Shown: positions 1 to 11,400 of the stretch, in pieces | Layout of the letters: each line of letters opens with the position of its first letter | Numbering within the stretch: the stretch's first letter is position 1 | Source: Phlebotomus papatasi | Taxonomy: Eukaryota > Arthropoda > Insecta > Diptera > Psychodidae | Reading direction: 5' to 3' | NCBI RefSeq assembly: GCF_024763615.1 | Contig: NC_077222.1 | Location: 72,850,001 to 72,914,000, forward strand | Length of the DNA stretch: 64,000 bases | Notes under the pieces: generated by a model | Databases searched by the model: none | What the model was told of the DNA's origin: nothing | Seen by the model: the letters and a program-made list of their open reading frames with translations, nothing else | Program-made: the position numbers and the translations under genes

Positions 1-14
1 CAACATTATAATCC

Positions 15-780
15 TTAACCCTTTAACGACGAGACATTTTTTACGGACTGAAAATCAATAATAAAAATTAAACTGAGAAACATAATCAATGATAAGTCTT
101 ACATCTAACCTTGGAAAGTCCAACAGAGTCTGATTCGGTGTCTTTTGTGCTTCTATGAACGATAGGGACAAAAATAGCCCAAAAATTTAAGTAATTTTTC
201 TGACAATACCAATGAATAATAATTTTCGCTTTAACTCTTTCCGGACCGCAGCATATGCTGCAAGCCAATTTCACAATTTTTAATCAAAAATATCTAAGCT
301 CAGGAATTAATTGAGGTCCTACAAAAAATATCTCACATTTGGACATCCTTATAGTTTGTAATCATCCACAAGAATCGGATTTATATCAGTTGTGAATAAT
401 TAAAAAACATTGTTTTTCATAGAATATTCATATGCTTCTTTGGGTACTACAGTCCCAAAAGAGACGAAAGAGTTAATGAAAAACATTTCGTACGAGTATT
501 ATAACTTTTATTGCCAAAAGGGTTTTGCTTAAAAAAAATGGAAGTATAAAAAATAAATAAAATCTATTATGAATTTGAGAATTTAAAAATTCGCCATTTT
601 TGAGCTTAATTATTTACTACATAGTAAATAGCTAGAGATTTGCAAAATATATTCTACACTCCTTGAACCTTCTACTTTACGATTATGTACAGACATAAGA
701 AAAAAATAAATTTAAGTATAGTCAAGAAAAATTATTTTCTTTATGGGACACCGGTGTTCCAATCGTCCTTAAAGGGTTAA
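15..780. mobile_element. TTAA-ended MITE (outer copy) with a second TTAA element nested in it
   Basis: The element starts TTAACCCTTTAACGACGA at 15 and ends with the near-exact reverse complement (TCGTCCTTAAAGGGTTAA, 763-780). TTAA ends are typical of piggyBac-type targets, but no transposase is present. Positions 231-476 are a second element with its own ends (TTAACTCTTTC / GAAAGAGTTAA). Parts of the outer element recur at 34060-34160, 35985-36429 and 63101-63347; the inner one recurs at about 39050-39264. Non-coding. Assignment to piggyBac is inference from the TTAA ends only. Confidence 0.7.
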
Positions 781-1071
781 TTTTGTCAAACGTTTTGTAA
801 AGTTAATAAAAAATTGTAATTACATTCTATTACCAAACGAGCTTATTTGGTCGTAAATTAAAAATATAGGATCTCAAACAACGCGCAGTTTCAGAACCCA
901 CAATTTAAAGTTCAGAAAACTCCCATAAAATTAGATTTAAAAAAAAAACATAAAGTGGAATAATGTGATTATTAGATATAAAGATTACTAAAATAATTTG
1001 ACCGGAATTAAATTGATCAAGCTGTCCAGAATTCCAAATTTAACCTCACAATTAAAATTTTAACTCATTTG

Positions 1072-1293
1072 TAAGGTAAAGTACCCTCGCTCGACCGGTT
1101 CCTCGTCTCGACCGGTAGATTTATTTATTCAATTTATTTATATTTGCTATAATATTTTGCGTATGATCTAACATAAATAGATCAATTATTCCATGAATAA
1201 TACGAACCAGTGACAAATTCATAGAAATTGACGAAATTGACCATCAAACATTCAAAAATTGAGCCACCGGTCGAGTGAGAGTAATTCACCTTA
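1072..1293 (+). mobile_element. MITE with TAAGGTAAAGT ends, copy 1
   Basis: The left end TAAGGTAAAGTACCCTCG is followed by two CGACCGGT motifs. The right end (ACCGGTCGAG ... CACCTTA) is the inverted counterpart. A second copy of the same length lies at 24078-24297 with its interior in the opposite orientation. No coding capacity. Confidence 0.7.
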
Positions 1294-1825
1294 TTTACTT
1301 TCCGATTGAATTGTTATAAAAATAATTTGTAAAAAGTCGAATATTTAGTCAATTTATATTTTTAAGTAATAATGTCGAATAAAACAAAATTATTGCGAAA
1401 ATATGTACTCTGTTTCAGAGATACATAAAGATTGCTCTAAAATCAAAATCAATGTTTTAGTTTTAGTAACAAGATAACGTTTTTGACTGGTTGCTGACTA
1501 ATACAATATATTTTATAAAGATAATTTTGCTTCATTGATTAGAAAAAGGGAAAGTATCTCGGATTAATACAAAATGGAGTGTTGTACGAGATAACTGATT
1601 TTGGTTTTAGATAAATTTCCGATTAATCAATCGAAAAACAAAATAAACAGTAAGCAGTAATCAGCTGTAACTGGTTGTGTTTAAGAATTTGACCTATGCT
1701 CAAATTCTCGAACTCTATTTCATGTAACTCTATTTCATACTTGATGTAACTTTATCGAAATTTTGCAAAATATTACTAAGATATTTCTAAATATTTTGAT
1801 AAAACATATTATATATAGACTGAAA
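1294..1825. other. AT-rich stretch, no gene seen
   Basis: No open frame or recognisable repeat is visible. The 13-base word AACTCTATTTCAT is duplicated around 1711-1738, which is the only local structure noted. Confidence 0.5.
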
Positions 1826-2237
1826 AAAATATTTCGTAAATGTTTGTGAATTCTCACTACGGGTTTACGAAATACGTAACCAAACAGTTCGTAAAATTTT
1901 GTATTTTGACAAACACTGTTCCTTATATGAACAATATTTGATGAGCACTTTTTGTTCTTTTACTAACATTTGTTCGTAAATATTCGTAAAATTTTGTCCT
2001 TTATCGAAGAAAAGAAAGATTGTTCGTAAAGAAAAAATGTTCGTAAAGTTTTGCTGGACAAACAAAAATGTGTGAACAAATTTTTGTAAACGAACTAAAA
2101 ATGCTCTTGTCAAGGGATCATAGTACAAACTTTTACAAACCTTTTAGTGGGTTATACGTTTTACGAGTATTTTTTAATTCCGCAGTGGGAATTCACAAAC
2201 ATTTATAAACAATTACGAAAAAGATTTTTTTCTGTGT
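1826..2237. repeat. Foldback MITE rich in TTCGTAAA / TTTACGAA, copy 1
   Basis: Both halves are built of the words TTCGTAAA, TTTGTGAA and their complements, so the whole element can fold back. It ends near TTTTTTCTGTGTAAG, a terminus shared with the next copy. Open frames across it are by-products of the repeated words. Confidence 0.6.
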
Positions 2238-2290
2238 AAGAAGTTTGGGAATTTTAATATTTCTAAAACCTTGCACGGAACATTTTTTTT

Positions 2291-2767
2291 TTGTAAAAAT
2301 GTTCGTAAATGTTTGTGAATTCCTATGGGGGAGTTACGAAATGCTCGTGAATCGTATAACCCACAAACAAGTTCGTAAAAGTTTGTACTTTTTTCACAAA
2401 CATTGTTCGTAGCATGATCATTTGACGAACATTTTTTGTACTTTTACAAACATTTGTTCGTAAATGTTCGTAAACACAAAAAAAGTAAAATTTTGTCATT
2501 TGTTCGTAAATTTTTATTTTCCTGTCGAACATTTTACGAACATTTACGAACAAAAGACAAAATTTTACAAACATTTTTTGTGTGTTTACGAACATTTACG
2601 AACAAATGTTTGTAAAAGTACAAAAAATGTTCGCCAAATGATCATGTTACGAACAATGTTTGTGAAAAAAGTACAAACATTTACGAACTTGTTTGTGAGT
2701 TTTACGATTCACAGCATTTTGTAACTCCCCCATAGGAATTCACAAATATTAACGAACATTTTTGCAC
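2291..2767. repeat. Foldback MITE, copy 2 (near-complete palindrome)
   Basis: The left arm from 2291 (TGTTCGTAAATGTTTGTGAA, then CCTATGGGGGAGTTACGAAA) is matched by the right arm ending at 2767 (GTAACTCCCCCATAGGAATTC). The centre lies near 2530. Arms are about 230 bp. A third copy is at 40836-41206. Confidence 0.75.
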
Positions 2768-3056
2768 ATTATTTTTTTCTGTGTGATTAAAACTCATTCT
2801 AAAGCTAAAATATTTTGCTTTTTTTTATTTTCTTTTTCTTTTTCTTTATTTCAAATTTAATTCCCATTTTGTTTTCTTTTACAAAATTTCTTTTTTCAAA
2901 TTTTCGAAAATTTCATAAAATATAACAATATTACGTTAGGAAAAATTAGAGAAATTAATTATTCTAGTTTAAAATTCTCAAAATAGGCATTATGTCTTAA
3001 AAATTGTACAAAAAATAAATTTTAAGAAGTTAAATTTTATAATGTAAGGGACCTTG
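2768..3056. other. T-rich low-complexity DNA
   Basis: Runs of T and TTTTC dominate 2815-2900. No gene is seen. Confidence 0.5.
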
Positions 3057-3130
3057 TAGATCTCGTAGCGTAATTGGTAAGAGCGTTCAACTCTTGGGCG
3101 GTGAAATCTCTGGCTCTTCATAATTATCAC
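3057..3130 (+). mobile_element. Degraded tRNA-derived SINE head
   Basis: TAGCGTAATTGGTAAGAGCG resembles a tRNA A-box with the D-arm. CTCTGGCTCTTCA lies where a B-box (GGTTCGAATCC) would be, but it is degenerate. The cloverleaf is not intact, so I call it a SINE remnant and not a tRNA gene. Confidence 0.45.
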
Positions 3131-3279
3131 AGTTATTGTAAAATTGAATCACGCCCGGTACAAGAGATTAAAAATAAAGGATATCTATTATGAATATTCT
3201 TTTAAAATTAAAAAATGTACAAAATGACTTGACTGCGGAAAATAAAATAAAATAAATAAATAAATTTACTTTATTATTT

Positions 3280-3475
3280 CGAATACTTCACATTCTTCTC
3301 ATATTTTTTTTAATGAATCTAACCTATTCTTTTCAAAAATGTGTGACTTAAGACTAAATTAAAAAATAAATAAATAAAAAAAGACCACGAGAGATTCATT
3401 AAAGGAAATGGGAAAAATATGAATTGTTAGAAGCCAGAGTTTGTGCGAAGCCTAATAGCCTTCCCCTATATTTAA
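3280..3475 (-). mobile_element. MITE of the AGTAGGGGAAGGCTTT family, partial copy
   Basis: The right end (AGCCTAATAGCCTTCCCCTA) and the internal segments around AATGAATCTAACCTATT and GAGATTCATTAAAGGAAATG match the better copies at 8466-8712 and 28196-28420. The left end is missing or diverged. Confidence 0.5.
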
Positions 3476-5384
3476 AGTTAAATATTATATACAAAATATT
3501 GTTTTTTTTTTAATTCTTTACATAAAAAGCTCTTGGAATTACATTGACCGTGACCGTTACGCAATATCAACGCGTGTATTACTATTATCGTATAACTTTT
3601 TTTTATCTTATTTGATGAGTAGGATAATGAATAAAAATTTCAGATTATTATGGTTATAGTCTTAAAAAAAATATAATTATAAAAATTTATAACTTTTAGT
3701 GACCATTATCATGACCTTCCCCCTTAAAATATTTCAGTTCCAAGTTTTTCTGAATTCCTATTGAATGGAAGATGAAGGAAGATACAATTATTTGGCCAGT
3801 AATTTGGCCAAATTATCACAAAACGAAAAAAAAACATAACAGACGGGATCTCGATTACCCCTTTCGATCACGGTATTTTGTGATCATGCTGGTGATGCTG
3901 GTAGCACTAGTAGCGGGCAAATTAGCATATTTGGGAGTCTCCTCCAAAAGAATTGTATAACCAGAGTCTCTTTCCTGCATTTTTACTAATATTAAATGGT
4001 GTCTGTGTTGTCTCATGGTAAGGAACACACTTGAATCTCAATTAAGACTGGGTTTTCCCCCCACAAATTGCAAAAAAAAAGTCACAACTCACAGCTCTGT
4101 GATATGTAAATGCCGATTGTCGAGAACATATGTAAATAAATCATCCATTTGCATGCCTTTTGTCCACACCATTGGCACGTATATGACTTATGGGGGGAAA
4201 TTTTGAGGTATCCTATTGGATCAGGAGGTTAAAAAGACCGCGAAAAATTGAGTAATTGATGCAAAATGGAGATGAGATTGAATTAATTAAACTTTCACGT
4301 TTTTATCGTTGTCGCAAAATCCGGTTTTTCTTCTATCAGATTTTTTAGTCACTATTTTTTCTTTTAAAATCGTCAATTTCTCTACATTTTCCACCACACA
4401 AACCCTGTCGTAATACCAACCTTGTGTGTTCACACAAAATCTGGGTGGGAAATTTTAATTGAATAAAATAAAAACTGAAGGTTTTTTTTCTCACTGGAAA
4501 CAATCACTTTTGCGGCTATTTTGTGGATGTCTTACTCACTCGGCAGTCGAATGAACACTGAGGAAATTTATGCGATATTCGCAGTGAGAAATACGTCAGT
4601 TTAAAAGTGGCTTTTGATGACGACTCTTGGGGTCTGCCCCTTCCCCAAGCATTTCAAATAGCTTTCTTTTATCCGGGCACGTTTTTTCCATGCATTGTCT
4701 TCTCCAAATCCACCTCCAAAAAATGCATTAAAAAACCATTAATGTGTGGGCATGCCGATAAAATACATTTTGTCATTCTTTGCAATAGCTCTCTTGTGAC
4801 CCTTTGTGATGGATAAAAAGATTCTATAATTTACCATTGTACGAGGTGAAAGATTTTTTCCGCTGAAAAACAGCAATAATTCAACAAAAGGAGGCAATTG
4901 ATAGATAATTTGCTATGTCAACAAATTAATTGAATTAACTTGGGGAAAAAAACATGCGGAAAATTCTTGTTTTTGGGTTCTTTTTGCTGGTATAACACTC
5001 GATCTTTTTTCCATTTGGAGCAAGACGAGCAAGATTATGCATTTTGGCGGGAACACCTTCCCGCCAATACACTCCACTGTGAGGGCGCTTTGTACGGTGT
5101 CGCTGAGATTTTTTCTCCACTAGATGGCAGTTCCAACAGAATTTTCACCTCAAATCGCACCTGGCAACACCGTTTGTCAGTTGAGTGATTTTTTATTTGT
5201 TTGGTTTGTCGTGAGCTCAGTGATGTCTGCAATTTTTGTCCAAAAACTATGTGAAAAAGTATGAAATAATTACCCAAGTGCACTCATTTACGGTCATAAG
5301 TGTCTGATGTGGTGTTTGGTGATAAATTTAGTGGAGTGTTTTGATTATTTCATGGGAAAAAATCAATGAGAAGACAGAGGAGAA
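3476..5384 (+). promoter_or_regulatory. 5' flank and probable 5' UTR of the Girdin/Daple gene
   Basis: This is the stretch between the last recognisable MITE and the start codon. It becomes less AT-rich from about 4930, and TCAGTTGAGTG near 5177 is a possible initiator; no TATA box is convincing. Its small open frames look random. The transcription start cannot be fixed from sequence alone. Confidence 0.35.
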
Positions 5385-5435
5385 ATGTCGGCCTCTGAAA
5401 TCGAAGACTTCTTGAACGGGCCTCTTGTTTCATGG
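5385..5435 (+). CDS. Girdin: Girdin/Daple exon 1 (start codon)
   Basis: The exon encodes MSASEIEDFLNGPLVSW, which matches the family start (residues of the type F-x-x-x-PLVTW). An in-frame TGA at 5367-5369 lies just upstream, so this ATG is the first possible start in frame. The donor after TGG is GTGAGT at 5436, phase 0, and joins the exon at 32403 in frame. A first coding exon of only 17 codons would be missed by most gene predictors. Confidence 0.85.
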
Positions 5436-8400
5436 GTGAGTGATTGTTGATTTTTCCCAGTAATTTCAGCACTTTCCCAAAGAAATCTCTGTGAAAATCT
5501 GTCCTCAGATGGTAATGATATATTCATGCTAGAGCAAAAGCTAATTTCTTGCCATTTTTGCCACATATTCGAGAGAGCAAAAATGGAGACAAAAGTTCAC
5601 TGCCTCTCTGCAAAGTCTCTGGTTCATTGTCCAAGAGATCTTGGGGTCTTTTGGCATCGTTCCTCCCGTTCCTCCCAATTAAAATCAAATAAATGAAAAG
5701 TAAATGCTTACACCTAGTACCCCTCTAAATGCCCCAGTCAAATTCCTGACACTTTCTGGTGTTTATTTATTTTTTTTGCTGGAGGAGTACCTCTTGTGTT
5801 GTGTTATCTCTTCATTGTTATTGTTGAAGCGATTAGAAGCAGGTGTACAGCGACGATCGGCCTGAACAAACACTCAGGCACTTCCCATCGGAGAGAAGGT
5901 TGTCTGGAAAAGGAAGGAGCACTGGCTCCGAGTTAACTTACTTTTTTTGTTGTTCAGCACACTCCACTCATATTCCTGACTTTTCCACACAAGAGACTCT
6001 TCTCAAATTTCTGCTATTCTCTTGGGAGTTGCTTGAGAGGAAAAAAGGAATTTCTTCACATATCTCAATTCCCTGCGTGTTTTCTCTTCCACCGCAGAGT
6101 CCCGACCAAAAGAAAAGTTACCTCGGCACAATGTGTCTCGCTATTGAATAACAAAATGTTAAAGAAAAAGCTTAATCATAAAGTTCATGGTACTTCAAAC
6201 ACGCGGCGTCCCGTATGACTCACTTTTTTTCCCACACAGGTGGTCTCATCCAGCCCGGGAAGTACTTCAAATGGTGGACAAGGAAGATATCTAGCAAATA
6301 GCTTCTGTTGTTCACTCTAAATTAATTCCATTCGTAAAATTACCAAAATATAACCATTATGTCGAGTGACATCATTGTGCAATGTAAAATGATGATTTCC
6401 CACCAAGAGGCAGACCTTATGTGTCCACTTGACCAAGATTTTGGCACTCGAGATGGTTTCATTTCATGTAGGTTACCGCCTTATTATTTTGACTCGAATT
6501 GGAATCAAATCAAAATATTAAATTGGATTAAATTCACGCTAAAACAAGATATTCAGAGATTCAATTTCTTTTTTGAATAAGAATTTGGAAAATGATTATA
6601 TCCAACTCTCAAAAATATTAATATAAAAAGAGGTTAAATGGAAAAAGAGGGTGTTAGTTGTTAAGAGTCAAATAACTTAGAGAAAAAAAAACATTTTTCC
6701 AAATTTTTAGATCTGACAAAAAGCCTAATAAAATAAAAGACATACAATTTTGCGATATATAGGGTCGAAGGAACACCTTTTCGACAGGGAACCCCTATTA
6801 ACACTATAACGTTCTTTTATTAATCTGCGTTTTTCGATAAGACTAAATTTTTCAATTTCGTATTCCAAATGATACAGAGTACAGAGTAGTGTGTTAATAA
6901 GTCCTGACACGAGTTCCTAAAATGTCAGTGGCTTCAATAGGTGTTCCTTTCACCTTAGCACCTTTTTGTACAACAAAAGCTTTCCTTCTTTGTTGTGTTT
7001 CTATGCACGCAACATGTTTTTCATAAAAATAGACGAAAAAACCATATATCAATGTAGTCCCACCTATATAAAGTAGACTCTTTCTCAATCAGGCATATGG
7101 GGCAAAATGTCATCCCAATTATCGAGAAATTTGAGCATCAAAATCGTTATACATTCCACAAAAAGCGCTCGAATTTAAAGAATCACGATAAAACAAGGGG
7201 AAATACAGCGAATTTGAACAAATTTGCTTTAAAATAAAACATTAAAATAAAATCGTCAACAAAATTTTGCGCCAGATTGAAAAAGAGCCGATTGAGCGAG
7301 AGTAGGGGCGACTGGGGCAAAAAGTCACAAAACGAAAAATTCAAAATTCAATATCTTCCAAGGTAAAAAGGATAGCGGCTTAAATTCTTTTTATAAATAG
7401 ACTCCATAGACCTTCAATGTCGTAAGTTTCTTAGAATTCGAACAAGGAATTTAGAAAATAAAAATATCGAAATTTTTAGTCCTATTTTTGAAATATTTTC
7501 CTTGCAGAAGATAACAATTATTACCTACTTATTTTCCAAAAATGATGCACTGGTGAATATTTTCTAAATAATATGGATTCTTTGAAAAATGGCCACTTGG
7601 GGTAAAAAGTAACAAAAGGTGTAGAGCAAAAAGTAACAAAAAGCAAAGCAATTTATGATGTCTCACGGCGAAAAGAAACGTCATTACCATGTCTCGCAGC
7701 TTGTTGTTTGCATTGGTCAAACGATTTGCAGTCTCTTGTTTGTTTGTTTTTTTTTTTTCTAAAATAGCTTAAAAAGCGCTTTCCTCACTTTTCTCGCAGA
7801 GAAAACGGTGTTTCACAAAGGTGTAGATCTGTAGATGAATAAATTTTCTATGAAAATATCTCGGTATTTTTTCAAATTTACCGGAGCCCGTAATAAAGCG
7901 AATCAAAATATGATAATACCCCATGTCTGGTACTATTTGCCCCAGCATTTTTGAGAATAGTCACAAATTTACCTTTTAGGAATCGGCTCGATAAACGTAT
8001 TTCCTTTCAAAATAGAGGAATATTACTTTCACAAAGTTGTAGAGCGGTAAATTTCCTATAAAACTGTGCTAATTAGAAATTTTTGAAGCGATCGAGTAGC
8101 TTGTAAAAAAATAAAATATCCGTTTTGTGACTTTTTGCCCCAGTCTCCCCTATACTGTATCAATGTGCTAAAAATAGCCCCACCTCCTGCAGCCGTATAT
8201 CTCCTAATCTTTGTGTTAGGGACATTTTAGAGCTGTGTATGGAGCACAAGCTTCCAGGACACTTGAAAAAGATTGTCACGTTCCTAAATAGTAACGACAT
8301 TAGAATATAACTGATACTGATAGAATTTTATTAAGGACATTTGTTTAATTGTTAAGCGTTTTAGTTGTAATGGGATCTTGGTCACAATAAGCCGATAGGC

Positions 8401-11400
8401 TTCAGACCTATATCAAGGGTAAGGGGGGATCAAAAAAAAAAAGCCTCACCTCCCCCTAATTGTTCTAGAGTAGGGGAAGGCTTTCAGGCTTAGCCCGCAC
8501 TCTGGCTTCGAACACTTTATATCTTTCCCATATTCCTTTAATGAATCTGGCCTATATTTTCAAGAAATGTGTGAATAAAAAGTGGCTATTAAAATATAAT
8601 ATATTACCCTAGATCATATTCATTAGAGGAACATGAGAAAAATATGAAGTGTTGGAAGTGTTTGAATCCAAGTGTGTGCGCACTCTGAGAGCCTTTTCCT
8701 ACTTCGAAACTAGAGTAATTTCCTGAAAATCGGACAGTGCTTAAAGTCGATTACACAGAAATTCGAACTATGAAAAGCAGCTTCGTAACAAAATTACAAA
8801 CATTTGAAGCTGAGCTGTTTTTTAAGACTTTGCCTTTCCAAAAAAATGTACGAATTTCCTAATATTACCATACGTCCCTTAAAGGACAATGGTCAGAAAT
8901 GTACAGGAACTGGTTCAACCCTTCGCTAAAGATGAAACTAGGCTTATTTTATAAGTATTGGTGTATGACTTAAAAAAAAAGTCAGAAACCCAAGTCAAAA
9001 AGGATTATCAGTCCTTGGGAAATTAACGATATCCTTCTGAGAATTCATAATTTTGACATATTTTTTTTATCGAAAACGGGTTATTAACCCGAAGATCCCG
9101 GGATCGCGAATGGTTCTTAATATCGGGATCCCGAAAACCGGGATCCTAAAATCCTAGATTTTCGGGATCCCGGGATCCCGAAATTCGGAACTAGTGAAAT
9201 AGGTGAAATATTTAAATCCCGGGATCCGGAAATTTAAAAAAATCCCGGGATTTTGGAAACCCTACGGGTTAACCGATTTTAATGAAATTCGGCTGAAAGC
9301 TGTCGTATCTTTCGTATGACTTGTGGTTTCTAAGATCTATCTGGTAGCTGCTCCCATACAAACAAGTTGTTTTTTTAAAGCCATCGTGCATTACAAGGAA
9401 ACAAAATGAAAACTTATTTCATGTGATAACAAACCACAGGTATTTTGAAAACTTGAAACTTGAAAGTTTGAAACAAAACGAAACAAAAAGATTTTTTAAA
9501 AAATTTTTTGGACAAAATCTCTAATTTAAAAATAAAAATAAAAGGTTTTAATTGAAGAATTAGAACAATTTAGGTGCTCATTAAAAAAAAATATACCAAA
9601 AAAATTGTCTGCTTGATTAAGATTTCTTGACTGCAAGACAAAACAGTGTGGGGTTTCAAATTTAAAATTTATTGAGAAAAATTTCGCAAACGCGAAATTT
9701 AGGAATTAACGTTACTTAAGGCGTCTACTTACTAGGAGTAATTAAAAAAATGCTTTATTAAAGAAAATTTCCCTTATCAGTTTAGGTAGAATCGTCAAAA
9801 TTTTTTAAAAGGGAAATTTTTGACGAAAATTACTTCTAGTGTGTAGATGCCATTAGTCAAAAAACACCTTCTTGTCCAAACCAAACTACATTTTCTCTCT
9901 TGCTCTTTACATGAGGTCATCATGGTTTTTCTCAATTTTTTTTCACAATTCTCAAGTAAATTCGACTTATTCGATACTAGGTTAGAATACATTTTCCAGT
10001 TAGAGTCATTGGACTAATTCTAATTAGACGTTAGTTGAATTTGTTACAAAGAAAGTAACAAAGATAGAAATTTGTTCTTTATTAAATTTCATTTTGTCGC
10101 TTTTGTTACATACATTTTTTCTTTTGTACTAAGCTATAGGTAAGCTTATTGATATGAATTAGGCCCTAATTAAATCTGTAATCTTTGAATGTGCCAGTAA
10201 AAACTAGAAACCAACCTCAAAATAACGTTATGTGTGAAAATGTACCCTTTTATGTCTTATTCTTTGATTCACATTATCATTGATTTCTCCTCTTTAGAGT
10301 TAAATCTAGTAATTTAGTCTCATAATTTTGATTTTTTTGGCTTGAAATATCTCATGTATCTCATCTACACGGGACATATTCTAAAGATAGAATAGCTTCT
10401 CTTGAGCAAGTTTTTTATGCTATATATATTTTTTTTAATTTGTCAAATACCTATATCAACTTTTTAGAAATTTTCGAACTTTTCGTATCTCAAATATACT
10501 CAATTTCAAAACTTAATGTAATATTACATCAAAAGATAATCTCTTAATAGCAAAAATAAAAAAAAAGTCCTTCTCTGACTTTGGTTTTGCTTCATCATGT
10601 TTAAGAAAGATTTACTCTCAGTTAAACTTCTTTATAAATTACCTTGAAAGTCTAACTCAAAACCGCATTGAAGAGCCGTTGTTTGATTTTTTGAAACACA
10701 CCTAATTGATACACTTGTTTGATAGATGATGATAGATATTAAGGAATTTATGCTGCAACTGTAAAAATTCATTACATTCATATTTATTAAATCATCCAGT
10801 GAATCTCTTCAGCTAATCGTCCCATTAAAATCCATTTAGGATAAAGTCTTTAATGTCTTACATGCGGTTGGTCTTTTTCTTCGTGTCGTTTGTGGGTAAT
10901 TTTGTCCCTTAAAAATGATAGATTGCCCCACTAAAATCGTGACTTTCAGTATGTCATATAAACAATCACTTGGGTCTCCTGAGACGTGTACGGAATTCCT
11001 CATGTAGAGTGATTGAGAGAACGATTAAAATGCTTCCAAGCACACCCAGAAATGTGACTAGACAAAACACGAAGAAGAAGTCTTTTGTTCAGTAATTACC
11101 AGCTCATAAGTAATCATTTCTAATCGATCATCAGAGACATCATGAGACAATGGCCATGCAGGAAATTCAATTATACAATAATATATCCTCGAATTGTGGC
11201 AATTGATAAATAATGTGGAAGGATTATGTTGAAATCATTATTGTGGGGAATGTTTCAAATATACTTGCAAAAATCCTTTCACTCTAGCCCATGTTAAAAA
11301 AAAATTCTTGTAACCTCAAATACGGTGGGAGGTGATTTTATAATGTTAAGGAGTTATGGGGTTTTAACTGAAGATTGGGGAGACATTGTGAGTGAATTTA

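Noticed and set aside
2323..2724. Open frames with MFVNTQKMFVKFC-type repeats on both strands
   Set aside because: They are translations of the TTCGTAAA foldback arms, nearly identical on both strands.
3057..3130. Possible genuine tRNA gene
   Set aside because: The B-box is degenerate and the acceptor and T stems do not pair, so only a SINE remnant is supported.
3772..3960. 62-codon frame with a hydrophobic segment (FVIMLVMLVALVAGKLAYLG)
   Set aside because: No family match, no promoter or splice evidence; the helix-like part arises from a short CTGGTAGCACTAGTAG-type repeat.
5843..6151. 102-codon frame in Girdin intron 1
   Set aside because: No family resemblance or splice context; an overlapping frame of similar length exists in the next phase.
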